From Halobacteriales archaeon QH_7_65_31 (GTDB lineage Archaea > Halobacteriota > Halobacteria > Halobacteriales > Haloarculaceae), in the NCBI GenBank assembly GCA_003021785.1, contig PXQU01000001.1, positions 62,001 through 126,000 of the forward strand: a stretch of 64,000 bases of DNA. Reading direction: 5' to 3'. A model generated the notes under the pieces. It ran no database searches. It was given only the letters and a program-made list of their open reading frames with translations, and was not told the DNA's origin. Both the position numbers and the translations under genes were made by a program. Position 1 is the first letter of the stretch; every line of letters starts with the position of its first letter. Below, one piece after another: positions 19,101 to 27,565 of the stretch.

Positions 19101-20359
19101 CGCCGGCTCGCGGCCACGACCGTCGTCTCGAACGGCTCGTCCCCCCAGTCGATCGCTCGAACCCCGCTCCGGCGGAGCGTCGAGAGCCGCAGCGACCGCT
19201 CGACCGCTTCGAGCCGCTGGCCCGTCGTCACGCTCCCGGTCGGGTCCGGACTGACGACCGTCACCGGGTGACCGTGTGCCTCGTACGCTCGGATCGCCGT
19301 CACGATGAAATCATCGAGCAGCGGTGAAAAGACGAGCAGCTGTGTCCCGCCGGTGAGCCGCCGTCGGAGTCGTCGCCGCGCCAGCCACGGCAGCGACTCG
19401 TCGGCCGACAGACCGACGACGAACCCCGGGTCCGTCGCGAACAGCTCGCGAAGCCGCGCGCGGTGTGTCGGTCCCGCCCCGGGTGCGAGCCACACGGGAC
19501 TCGGCCCGAGCGTCGCGATGCCGACGCGATCGCCGCTGTCGAGCAGTCCCCCGGCGGCCGTCGCTGCCGCCTCGACCGACCGAGCTACCGCCGAGTCGGT
19601 CGTTCCGGCGTCCGTGTCGCTCCGCGTGTCCACCACGACCACCACGGAGCCGGCCCGCTCCCTTCGGAACGAGACGGTCGCCAGCTCACCGGTCCGGGCG
19701 ACGCGTTTCCAGTCGATCCGCGAGAGCGGATCGCCGTGCCGGTACTCGCGAGTCGCGTGGAACTCGACGCCTTCGCCGCCGGTGTCGGTCGCTCGCGCGC
19801 CGGCGTACGGCGTCTGTTGGGTCCGTAGCGGGACCGACACCGCGGTATCGAGCGACGGGCGGACGGCCAGCTCGTCCGAACCGGTCGCCGTCCGTTCGGA
19901 CTCGCGCTCGTGTGCGCCGGTCGCGTCGCGAACGGTGGTGGTCGTCGATCCGAACGGGTGGATGCCGACACGCGCTTCGAGGACGTACTGGAAGCTGGCG
20001 CTCTCCCCGGTTCGGAGAGCGGTCGCGTGTCGCGGCGATCCGGCGACCACCGACAGCGCCGGCGGGACGCCGTCGACGATCCGCAGGTCCGTCACCGGGC
20101 CGTCGCCGTCGTTCGTCACCGTCACCGTTACCGTCGTCTGCTGGCCCGGCGCGGGTGACTGCTCCGTCACCGACCGCTCGACCCGGAGCGTCGGCTCCGG
20201 CGGTGTGCTCACCGCAGCCGTCCCGCCCGCCACGACGGCGAACACCGCGACTAACAGCGGTCCCGGTGTCTCAAGCAGCGCCGCGAGCACGAGCGCCCCG
20301 AACGCGAGGCCCCCCACGCCCACCCACCGAAGCGTCTCTCGCTCCGCGACGACGTTCAC
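19088..20359 (-). CDS. DUF58 domain-containing protein
   Basis: VEFHATREYRHGDPLSRIDWKRVARTGELATVSFRRER is a DUF58 hallmark. Confidence 0.92.
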   Translation of the reverse strand: MNVVAERETLRWVGVGGLAFGALVLAALLETPGPLLVAVFAVVAGGTAAVSTPPEPTLRVERSVTEQSPAPGQQTTVTVTVTNDGDGPVTDLRIVDGVPPALSVVAGSPRHATALRTGESASFQYVLEARVGIHPFGSTTTTVRDATGAHERESERTATGSDELAVRPSLDTAVSVPLRTQQTPYAGARATDTGGEGVEFHATREYRHGDPLSRIDWKRVARTGELATVSFRRERAGSVVVVVDTRSDTDAGTTDSAVARSVEAAATAAGGLLDSGDRVGIATLGPSPVWLAPGAGPTHRARLRELFATDPGFVVGLSADESLPWLARRRLRRRLTGGTQLLVFSPLLDDFIVTAIRAYEAHGHPVTVVSPDPTGSVTTGQRLEAVERSLRLSTLRRSGVRAIDWGDEPFETTVVAASRRWTQ

Positions 20360-21072
20360 GAGCGTGACACCCCCTCGTTCGGGTCCCAGCTCGCTTCCGC
20401 TTCCGACGCTGCCTGCCGGGACTCGCCGAGATCACTCGCCGTCGGCTCCGCCCGTCCGTTGTCGGTGACGCCCGAGGCCCCCGTCGCGGTCGTCTCGTCC
20501 AGCTGCTCGGCGAGCACGGCGACGACGCGGTCGGCGCGTCGCTCGAACGCCGAGCCGCCGCCGAACAGTGCCCGCAGCGACTGCCGGCCCGCCGCGGTCC
20601 GCGTCTCGGCGACCAGCTCCCGCACCGACCTGTCTCGCTCGTCGGCGTCGGTGAACAGCGCCGCCGCGATCGGATCCTCCGTCCACGTGCCGGCGGCGAG
20701 CCGGTCGCGAGCCGCCGACTCGCTGTGGCCCTCTCGCATGAGGACCTGTGTCGCCGCCGCGTGTAGTCGCTGTCGAACCGTCTCCTTTCGCTCGTTCGCG
20801 TGCGGCGTCTCCCCCGTGCCGGCCACCCGGAGCTGCCGGTCGAACTCCTCGCCGGGCGGTGAGACGGCGACCGTCTCGGGCGGCAGTCGATCCGTTGAGT
20901 CCGGTGACGCCCACCACCGTCTCGCAACGGCCGCGACGACACCGAACGCGGCGACGAGACCGACGGCCGAACTCACGAGCGTCGCCGGTATCCACCCGAC
21001 GGCCGCCGGTGCGGCTATCGCCGCCAGCCCGGCGGCGACGATCAACACCCCCACCACCAGCGTACGTCTCAT
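20356..21072 (-). CDS. DUF7269-like membrane protein
   Basis: Two N-terminal TMs, then GEEFDRQLRVAGTGETPHANERKETVRQRLHAAATQVLMREGHSESAARDRLAAGTWTEDPIAAALF; position in DUF58/DUF4129 cluster. Confidence 0.7.
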   Translation of the reverse strand: MRRTLVVGVLIVAAGLAAIAAPAAVGWIPATLVSSAVGLVAAFGVVAAVARRWWASPDSTDRLPPETVAVSPPGEEFDRQLRVAGTGETPHANERKETVRQRLHAAATQVLMREGHSESAARDRLAAGTWTEDPIAAALFTDADERDRSVRELVAETRTAAGRQSLRALFGGGSAFERRADRVVAVLAEQLDETTATGASGVTDNGRAEPTASDLGESRQAASEAEASWDPNEGVSRS

Positions 21073-21956
21073 CGGTCATCCTCGTACCGCTCGATGCTCC
21101 GGAGGGCCTGCTCTGCCTGACTCGCTCGGTCGTCGGTCACCGGATACGCGCCGTAGCGGGTCTCCTCGAACAGCCGCGTCAGCTCGGTCACGTCGTCGCG
21201 GTCGAACCCCGCGGCGACGGCTTCCTCGGCGAATTCTGCGGGCGTCGCCGAGTCCGGGCGCTCGATGTCAAGCGCCGTCGTCATCTCCTGCCAGGCGCGG
21301 TAGATCTCGTTGTCCACGTCGACTCCGGCGGCGACCCGGTCTGCGGCCGCGCCGGCGGTTCGTGCGACCGTCTCCATCTCCGTGCTCCTCTCTTCCGTCG
21401 CCGTCGCGGTGTGGTCGTCACTGCGACCCGAGAACACGACCAGCACCGCGCCACCGAGCAGGAGCACCACGACGAGCCCGGCGAGGACGACCGGTGGATC
21501 GACGGACTGCGTGACCTGCTCGCCGGCGGCGGCGACACCAACGCCCTCGCCGCCACCGCCCGTCGAGACGTTCGTCTGGTTCACCCCACCCATCGCGGTC
21601 GGATCTCGCCGTCCCCTGAGCTCCAGCAGGAGCGCTCCGACGAGGATGATACTCACGGCGACGAGGGCGGCTCTCCGCTGTGGACGCCGGAGCATGTTGA
21701 GTACGCTCGCGAGGAGGAGCGCGAGCAGGATCGCGCCCAGAATCTGCCGGACCAGCGGTGGGATCGTCGGGAGGGCGTCAGTCGTCCTCGGCTCCTGTTC
21801 GCGTATCTGGTTCCGGTCACCGTCCCCGTCCCCGGGACCAGTGCCTGCACCGGAGCCGCCGCCCTGTGACAGCGAATCGAGTGCGCCCGCAGCCACGCCG
21901 AGACCCACGACGAGCACGCCGACGAGCACGAGCGCGACTGCGCGCTGACGGTCCAT
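21069..21956 (-). CDS. DUF4129 domain-containing transmembrane protein
   Basis: YRAWQEMTTALDIERPDSATPAEFAEEAVAAGFDRDDVTELTRLFEETRYG is typical of DUF4129. Confidence 0.85.
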   Translation of the reverse strand: MDRQRAVALVLVGVLVVGLGVAAGALDSLSQGGGSGAGTGPGDGDGDRNQIREQEPRTTDALPTIPPLVRQILGAILLALLLASVLNMLRRPQRRAALVAVSIILVGALLLELRGRRDPTAMGGVNQTNVSTGGGGEGVGVAAAGEQVTQSVDPPVVLAGLVVVLLLGGAVLVVFSGRSDDHTATATEERSTEMETVARTAGAAADRVAAGVDVDNEIYRAWQEMTTALDIERPDSATPAEFAEEAVAAGFDRDDVTELTRLFEETRYGAYPVTDDRASQAEQALRSIERYEDDR

Positions 21957-22043
21957 ACCGTGTGACACACGTCATCGCAGTTATGAATTGTGGCTCCCGG
22001 ACGACCGCAGTACAGTTTTCCCGCCGGCGACAGAGCAGTCGTC

Positions 22044-23234
22044 ATGAAGACACCAGCCGCCTTTGGTTTCGCGTACCGGCCGGGAACGATCCGCTTCGGC
22101 GCGGGGACCGTCGCCACGCTCGCTGCCGAGCTCGACGCGCAGGGTATCGATCAGGTGCTCGTCTGCTGTGGCGAGAGCGTCGGTGCGACCGCCGGCGTCC
22201 GTACACCGGTCGAGACCGGGCTGGGGGAGCATCACGCCGACACCTTCGCCGGGACGAGCGCACGCAAGGCGCTGACCGAGGCCGCTGCCGCCCGGGACCG
22301 CTACCGCGAGGCCGACGCCGACGCGTTCCTCGCACTCGGTGGTGGCTCCGCACTCGACGTGGTGAAAGCCGCCGCCGTGCTCACTGCCAGCGAGCAGTCG
22401 CTTCCGGACGCCGCCCGCTCGCTCGCCGAGACCGGAACCCTCCCGATACCGGACGGCGATCTGCCGCCGATTCTCGCCGTGCCGACCACCCTCGCTGGGG
22501 CAGACCTCTCGCAGATGGCCGGTCTCACCGCCGGCCCGGACTCGGGCGCGCTCAACGAGCGCGTCGCCGGCGGTCTCAGCGACGAGCGGCTCATGCCCGC
22601 GGGGCTGTGGTACGATCCCGAGCTGTTCGTCCACACGCCCGCCGATGTCCTCGCCGCCTCCGCGATGAACGGCTTCGACAAGGCCGTCGAGACGGTCTAC
22701 GCCGCGAACGCGACCGCAGTCACCGACGCGACCGCCGTCCACGCGCTCCGGCTCTGTCGGACCGCACTGCCCGAACTCGGCGGTGGGACCGACGACGTCG
22801 AGACGCTTTCCGACGCTGTCGCGGGCGTCATGCTCGCCCAGTACGGCATCTCCAACGGCGGTAGTTCCACGCTGTCGCTCATCCACGCCTTCGGCCACGG
22901 GCTGACGGCCGTCAGCGACGTGCAACAGGGAGTGGCCCACGGCGCGGTCGCCCCCCACGCGCTCTCGTATCTCTTCTCGGAGACCGACGGTCGTCGTGAG
23001 CTACTGGCCGAGGGGCTGGGCGTCGAATCCGCCGAGGGAGTCGTCGGGAGGGTCGCCGAGATTCGCGACGGACTCCGCCTCCCGACGCGGCTCGCCGACA
23101 CCGCAGTCGAGCGATCCGCGCTCGACCGCGCGGCTGAGATCACCGCCGAAGACGGCCTCATGGCGAACGCACCGCCGGAGCTGGACGCGACCGAGTCAGC
23201 GCTACGGGACGTGCTCGCCGCCGCGTGGGAGTGA
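22044..23234 (+). CDS. Iron-containing alcohol dehydrogenase family protein
   Basis: LGGGSALDVVKAAAVL, PTTLAGADLSQMAGLT, ISNGGSSTLSLIHAFGHGLTAVSDVQQGVAHG. Confidence 0.88.
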   Translation: MKTPAAFGFAYRPGTIRFGAGTVATLAAELDAQGIDQVLVCCGESVGATAGVRTPVETGLGEHHADTFAGTSARKALTEAAAARDRYREADADAFLALGGGSALDVVKAAAVLTASEQSLPDAARSLAETGTLPIPDGDLPPILAVPTTLAGADLSQMAGLTAGPDSGALNERVAGGLSDERLMPAGLWYDPELFVHTPADVLAASAMNGFDKAVETVYAANATAVTDATAVHALRLCRTALPELGGGTDDVETLSDAVAGVMLAQYGISNGGSSTLSLIHAFGHGLTAVSDVQQGVAHGAVAPHALSYLFSETDGRRELLAEGLGVESAEGVVGRVAEIRDGLRLPTRLADTAVERSALDRAAEITAEDGLMANAPPELDATESALRDVLAAAWE

Positions 23235-23428
23235 CGACCCGTTTCGACCTCATCGTGGGTTGCTCCGCTGTCTGACCTCGATCCGTTCAGTCTGTGCGAG
23301 ACAGACTGCGCCATCGAAGAACGCCGTGATACCAGCGCAGTCGAAGGACGCCGTGACACACGCGGGGGAACACCGCCGAACTGACAGTGACTCGACGACG
23401 GCGACCGCCTCGCGCTTCGCGTTGAGCG

Positions 23429-24094
23429 TTATCGTGACGTGGCTGACCCCGGTCGGAGTACGTTCCGGTGGCCGGCGAGCACCCCGACGAGAGCCCCGAT
23501 GAAGTGTGCGACGTAGCCGACCCGTCCGCCGCCCCCCGAGAAGTAGACCGTCGTGACGGCGGCGACGGCGAGGGCGATCAGCACGACGACGTATTTCGGG
23601 ACGCCACGCAGCACCGTCGACGAGAGGCGGTTCGAACTCGCGATATAGCCGACGAGCGCCAGCGCGGCCCCGGACGCGCCAAGAACGCTATTCGAGACGG
23701 CAGTCCCAGCACTGAGTGCGTCCGATACCGCGACCTGTGCGACACCGGCGAGCATCCCCGAGCCGACGAAGAACGCGTGAAAGCGCGGGAGTGAAGCGCG
23801 GAGCGAGACCAACCCCCCGGCGAGCACCACGATCACCGCGTTGCCGAGTAGATGCGATGGGTCCGCGTGGGCGTAGACACTCAGCGGAAGCTCCCACCAC
23901 GGGAGCAGTATCGGCTGTCGGAGGGCGAACGCGGCCCCGCTGCCGCTCTGTCGAACGGTCCACCCGACGATCGAAACCACGCTCATTCCGATGAGCGTGT
24001 GCGACACGGGACTCAGCGCCAGCGCCTTCCCGAGTGACCGACCGTCGTCGGTCGACTCCGACTGTGACTCGACGCCGAACTCTGTCCGAGACAC
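23429..24094 (-). CDS. Rhomboid family intramembrane serine protease
   Basis: HLLGNAVIVVLAGGLVSL, LGASGAALALVGYIASSN (GxSG), GYVAHFIGALVGVLAG. Confidence 0.85.
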   Translation of the reverse strand: MSRTEFGVESQSESTDDGRSLGKALALSPVSHTLIGMSVVSIVGWTVRQSGSGAAFALRQPILLPWWELPLSVYAHADPSHLLGNAVIVVLAGGLVSLRASLPRFHAFFVGSGMLAGVAQVAVSDALSAGTAVSNSVLGASGAALALVGYIASSNRLSSTVLRGVPKYVVVLIALAVAAVTTVYFSGGGGRVGYVAHFIGALVGVLAGHRNVLRPGSATSR

Positions 24095-24199
24095 GGCTCA
24101 CCTGTCTTCTGTGCTGAGTTCATAAAAATATACACTACAGGCTCTTTACCGGCCAAGTAGATCGACAGACGGCGAGGGAGCGAATCTCCGTGCCGAATT

Positions 24200-24236
24200 G
24201 TTTCAATCCCGTATGGTTTTTACGTCCTGTGACAGT
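24200..24236 (-). repeat. Degenerate, inverted copy of the CRISPR-like repeat
   Basis: GTTTCAATCCCGTA matches exactly the reverse complement of the 3' 14 nt of the repeat at 24271-24307; the remainder (TGGTTTTTACGTCCTGT) is partly similar. Confidence 0.6.
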
Positions 24237-24270
24237 ATCGTGGGAGTTTCGTTCCGGAACGCAACAGGAT

Positions 24271-24307
24271 GTTGCAACAGGGAAGAAACCCACTACGGGA
24301 TTGAAAC
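24271..24307 (+). repeat. Solitary 37-nt CRISPR-like repeat
   Basis: GTTGCAACAGGGAAGAAACCCACTACGGGATTGAAAC; ends in ATTGAAAC like many CRISPR repeats. Resemblance judged by eye. Confidence 0.6.
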
Positions 24308-24356
24308 ATTACGAGCGGGGCAAGGCTGATAGGTCGGCATACACGTATCTACACCT

Positions 24357-24608
24357 ATGAGCACGAAACGAACGGTAAAACTGGATTCAGACCTGTATGG
24401 CCGTGTGAAGGCACAGAAGCGGGACGACGAGACGTTTTCAGAGGCGATAGAACGGCTCATTGGGGGTCGCGGAGTGTCGCTGCTCGATCTCGCGGACGGA
24501 GAAGAGCACGATCCTGAGCGCGAGACAGAGATGCTGGAACGGCTGGAACGAACGGCAGAGGCTGACGAGGCGGAACTAAACCAGCTGGGGGAGAAGCGTG
24601 ATTCTTGA
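24357..24608 (+). CDS. vapB: VapB-type antitoxin
   Basis: MSTKRTVKLDSDLYGRVKAQKRDDETFSEAIERLIGGRGVSLLDLAD; RHH-like N-terminus; overlaps downstream PIN gene by 11 bp. Confidence 0.82.
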   Translation: MSTKRTVKLDSDLYGRVKAQKRDDETFSEAIERLIGGRGVSLLDLADGEEHDPERETEMLERLERTAEADEAELNQLGEKRDS

Positions 24609-25023
24609 CACCAACTTCCTCATTGAGCTGGATAACAACAATCCCGACGCGGTAGAGAAAGCCCGAGAGATCGAGGCAAGCGGAGAGGCGCGACAGATCC
24701 CACAGATGGTGATGTTTGAGCTGTGGACGGCTGTCGGAAAGGGGACGCAGACGAACCACAATCGGCGGAAGTACGAGCGAATACTGCAAGGGCTACCGCA
24801 GGCTGCGTTCACTCCAGAGATTGCAAAGTTGGCGGGGAAAATCGAAGGTGAGGCACAAGCAGATGACCCGAATGAGTCTGGTATTGGCGCTGGTGATGCG
24901 ATTGTCGCTGCGACAGGCATAGTACTCGATGAGCCGGTCGTGACCAGCGACGAGACGGATTTTGTGAATCGGATTCAGACGAACCTCGGATACACGGATC
25001 TTCGTGTAGAGACGTACACGTAG
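24598..25023 (+). CDS. vapC: VapC-type PIN-domain toxin
   Basis: ILDTNFLIELDNN ... VMFELWTAV ... GAGDAIVAATGIVLDEPVVTSDETDF: PIN acidic residues conserved; GTG start. Confidence 0.88.
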   Translation: MILDTNFLIELDNNNPDAVEKAREIEASGEARQIPQMVMFELWTAVGKGTQTNHNRRKYERILQGLPQAAFTPEIAKLAGKIEGEAQADDPNESGIGAGDAIVAATGIVLDEPVVTSDETDFVNRIQTNLGYTDLRVETYT

Positions 25024-25083
25024 TCACAGCCAGCCGACTTTCTGAGGCTGGTCCCGCTCTGCTTTCGACGAACGCCCCAAGAC

Positions 25084-25120
25084 GTTGGAACAGGAAAGAA
25101 ACCCACTCAAAGAGAGAAGC
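25084..25120 (+). repeat. Degenerate direct copy of the CRISPR-like repeat, adjoining tRNA-Met
   Basis: GTTGGAACAGGAAAGAAACCCACT... matches 22 of the first 24 nt of the 24271 repeat; the 3' part is diverged. Confidence 0.6.
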
Positions 25121-25121
25121 A

Positions 25122-25250
25122 TGGCCGGGGTGGGCTCCGAACCCACGATCTCCGCATATCCCAGGTGTCGGATAGGCATCCGACGGGGAGGCGGGAAGCC
25201 GACTCGTAACCCTATGAGTGCGGCGCTATGTCCAGCTAAGCCACCCGGCC
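25122..25250 (-). tRNA. tRNA-Met (CAT), intron-containing
   Basis: Reverse complement GGCCGGGTGGCTTAGCTGGACATAGCGCCGCACTCATA...intron...TGCGGAGATCGTGGGTTCGGAGCCCACCCCGGCCA; acceptor, anticodon and T stems pair. Confidence 0.9.
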
Positions 25251-25339
25251 TATCACCGGGTAGCAAACTGACGGACTTGAAGCTGTCTATCCCGCCTGCT
25301 CCCCTGCAGATTTATGCCGTGTGCCGGAAACACAGGAGC

Positions 25340-26221
25340 ATGGACGTACCCTCGCTCGTCGCCGAGAGACTCGACGGCGACACGGTTCGAACGCGCGTCG
25401 ATCTGGGCGGTGACGACGCCGTCTTCGTGACGACCGACCAGACGCTCGTCTACCGCGCCGAAGGGTTACTCTCCGACGAGTCGGTCTCCGCGTACCCACA
25501 CGACGTAGAGCAGCTCGCCCTCGCGACCGGACGCAAGAGCACCTTCGAGCTAACGTACGTCGACACCGCCGGGAAGTTCGCCGTGCCGAGTGATCGCACC
25601 GACACCGTCCTCGCGCCGCTGTTGAAGGGCGTGCTCACGACGACCGACGTGGTCGAGACCGACGAGGAGGTCCGAACGACCTACCGCTTCTCGGAGCTGA
25701 CGCTCGTCGTCACCGACGCGCGGCTGCTCAAACACGTCGGGAACGCGGTGTGGGACAGCGACTTCGAGTCGTACGCGTTCGCGAACGTGACCGATCTCGA
25801 CACCGAGGCGGGCAGCGTCGCGAGCCAGCTCGTGCTCACCGTGGACGGTCGCCCCCAGCGCGTGAAGATACCCTCCGAGGAGACCGACGTCGTCGTCCAC
25901 ACCGTCGAGAGCGCGCTGCTCGCGTACCACGGCGTGGATACCATCGCCGAGCTCGGGACCGGGGAATCGGAATCAGCGCCGGCGTCGGAGCCGGAGACCT
26001 TCGAGGATCAGGATCTCGAAACGCTCGTCGCCGACGCCGAGGAGACGACCATCGACCGTGTCAGCGACGGCGAGACCGAATCGCTCGACGTGTCGAAGGC
26101 GAACGCGCTGACGGAACGGCTGGCCGGGCTGGAGGAGACGATCGAACAGCAGACCGAGCTACTCGAACAGCAACAGGAGACGATTGAGACGCTGGTGGAG
26201 GAACTGCGTCGCGGCCGCTGA
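25340..26221 (+). CDS. Haloarchaeal DUF7115-like protein with C-terminal coiled coil
   Basis: MDVPSLVAERLDGDTVRTRVDLGGDDAVFVTTDQTLVYRAEGLLSDESV; C-terminal LEETIEQQTELLEQQQETIETLVEELRR. Confidence 0.7.
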   Translation: MDVPSLVAERLDGDTVRTRVDLGGDDAVFVTTDQTLVYRAEGLLSDESVSAYPHDVEQLALATGRKSTFELTYVDTAGKFAVPSDRTDTVLAPLLKGVLTTTDVVETDEEVRTTYRFSELTLVVTDARLLKHVGNAVWDSDFESYAFANVTDLDTEAGSVASQLVLTVDGRPQRVKIPSEETDVVVHTVESALLAYHGVDTIAELGTGESESAPASEPETFEDQDLETLVADAEETTIDRVSDGETESLDVSKANALTERLAGLEETIEQQTELLEQQQETIETLVEELRRGR

Positions 26222-26242
26222 CACGATTATTGGCACGACACA

Positions 26243-26683
26243 CTACTCCCGACCCGTCACCTTCCGGATACACGAGGAGCCGAACGGACCGTGCTCCCCG
26301 GCATCGAGCTGCATGAAGTAGCCGGTCGAGATGGACGCGCCACACCGCTTGCAGGTGAACTCACCTTCTTTCGTGACGACTTCCGCCTCGAAGGAGAGGA
26401 ACGATGATCGGTTCGGGCGAACGACGCCGTCCTCGCGCTCGATGATACCACGCGTCTCGGCGGTGTCGAGGATCTCGCGCGTGAGGGCCGGATCGGTCGT
26501 GATGGTTTCGAGTCGATCGATTACCTCGGCGAGAGACAGCTCGGCGTGTTCGAGCCGTTCGAGCAGCTGGAGACCGAGTTCGACCGGGTCGCTGTCGTCG
26601 GCGTCGCGCTCGCCGCTCACATCAGATTCAGGCGAGTGGACGACAAAGTGTTTGCCACAGCGGGTGAATCGTCTGACGTGCAT
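26243..26683 (-). CDS. DUF5830-like protein with C-terminal zinc-ribbon-like region
   Basis: MHVRRFTRCGKHFVVHSPES...EGEFTCKRCGASISTGYFMQLDAGEHGPFGSSCIRKVTG. Confidence 0.7.
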   Translation of the reverse strand: MHVRRFTRCGKHFVVHSPESDVSGERDADDSDPVELGLQLLERLEHAELSLAEVIDRLETITTDPALTREILDTAETRGIIEREDGVVRPNRSSFLSFEAEVVTKEGEFTCKRCGASISTGYFMQLDAGEHGPFGSSCIRKVTGRE

Positions 26684-27313
26684 TCGATCGCCCGAAGACA
26701 GCTGGCCGGTGTCGTGACGCTGGCTCTCGTCACCGCTGTCACAACGGTAATCCTCTCACCACAGGCGGTCACGCAGACGGTGGCGGCACTCGCCGACCGT
26801 CCGATGCTGTTTGCCGGCCTGCTCACGGTCGCGTATCTGCTCCGGTTTCTCGCGGCGTGGCCGATCAGCGTGCTATCGGCCGTCGTCGGCTTCACCCTCG
26901 GTGTGCGAGGCGTCCCCGTCGCACTCGCCGGCGCAGTCGTGACCTGCCTCCCGCCGTATCTGCTCGCCGGCCAGTTCGACCGCCGTGGCCCGCTCGGGAC
27001 GCTGGCCGACCACGGCGATCGCTACTTCGATGCAGCCGGTGGATTTCGAGGAGTCGTCGCTGCGCGTCTCGCACCGCTTCCGGCTGACGCGGTCTCGTAC
27101 GCTGCGGGACTATCGAAGGTCACGCTGCCGCTCTACGCACTCGCCACGGCACTCGGTGAACTACCGTGGGTGACGGCGGCTGTACTCGTCGGCGGGAGTG
27201 CAGAGACACTGAGGATAGAGGGTGCGAGCGGCGGTTCGGCGCTCGCAGTCGGAGCGACAGCACTCGCGACACTGCTCCTCGCCGAACCGGCCTACCGCGT
27301 CCTCAGAGCGTGA
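26678..27313 (+). CDS. TVP38/TMEM64 (DedA/SNARE-associated) family membrane protein
   Basis: FLAAWPISVLSAVVGFTLGVRGVPVAL ... FRGVVAARLAPLPADAVSYAAGLSKVTLPLYALATALGELPW; GTG start chosen. Confidence 0.8.
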   Translation: MHSIARRQLAGVVTLALVTAVTTVILSPQAVTQTVAALADRPMLFAGLLTVAYLLRFLAAWPISVLSAVVGFTLGVRGVPVALAGAVVTCLPPYLLAGQFDRRGPLGTLADHGDRYFDAAGGFRGVVAARLAPLPADAVSYAAGLSKVTLPLYALATALGELPWVTAAVLVGGSAETLRIEGASGGSALAVGATALATLLLAEPAYRVLRA

Positions 27314-27419
27314 ACGGGTCCGAGCAGTCGGTGACGACGCCGTGGTTCGGACAGACGTACTTGCAGTGGCGCTTGAACAGTGCGGCGGTACAGCGCGGAC
27401 ACGCCGGCGGCTCGGACAT
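27303..27419 (-). CDS. Small zinc-finger protein (HVO_2523-like), 38 aa
   Basis: MSEPPACPRCTAALFKRHCKYVCPNHGVVTDCSDPFTL, with two CPxC/CxxH-type pairs; below the ORF-track length cutoff. Confidence 0.8.
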   Translation of the reverse strand: MSEPPACPRCTAALFKRHCKYVCPNHGVVTDCSDPFTL

Positions 27420-27565
27420 AGCTTCGATCACGGCCCGACGGGCATCAATCCTCGCGTGTGGGTGATCCGCTACGCACAGTCACAGACGTTGCGCGTCGCC
27501 TCACTCATGGAAGGTCCTCAGCGGTCGTGAGCGAGCGAATATAAAGATAAAGCGCGGCCGTCAGT

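Noticed and set aside
23288-23308. CAGTCTG...CAGACTG hairpin after the alcohol dehydrogenase
   Set aside because: Short 7-bp stem without a T-tract; insufficient support for a terminator or regulatory call.
24200-24307. Genuine CRISPR array
   Set aside because: Only solitary, partly inverted copies; no regular repeat-spacer series and no cas genes in the window. Reported as CRISPR-like repeats instead.
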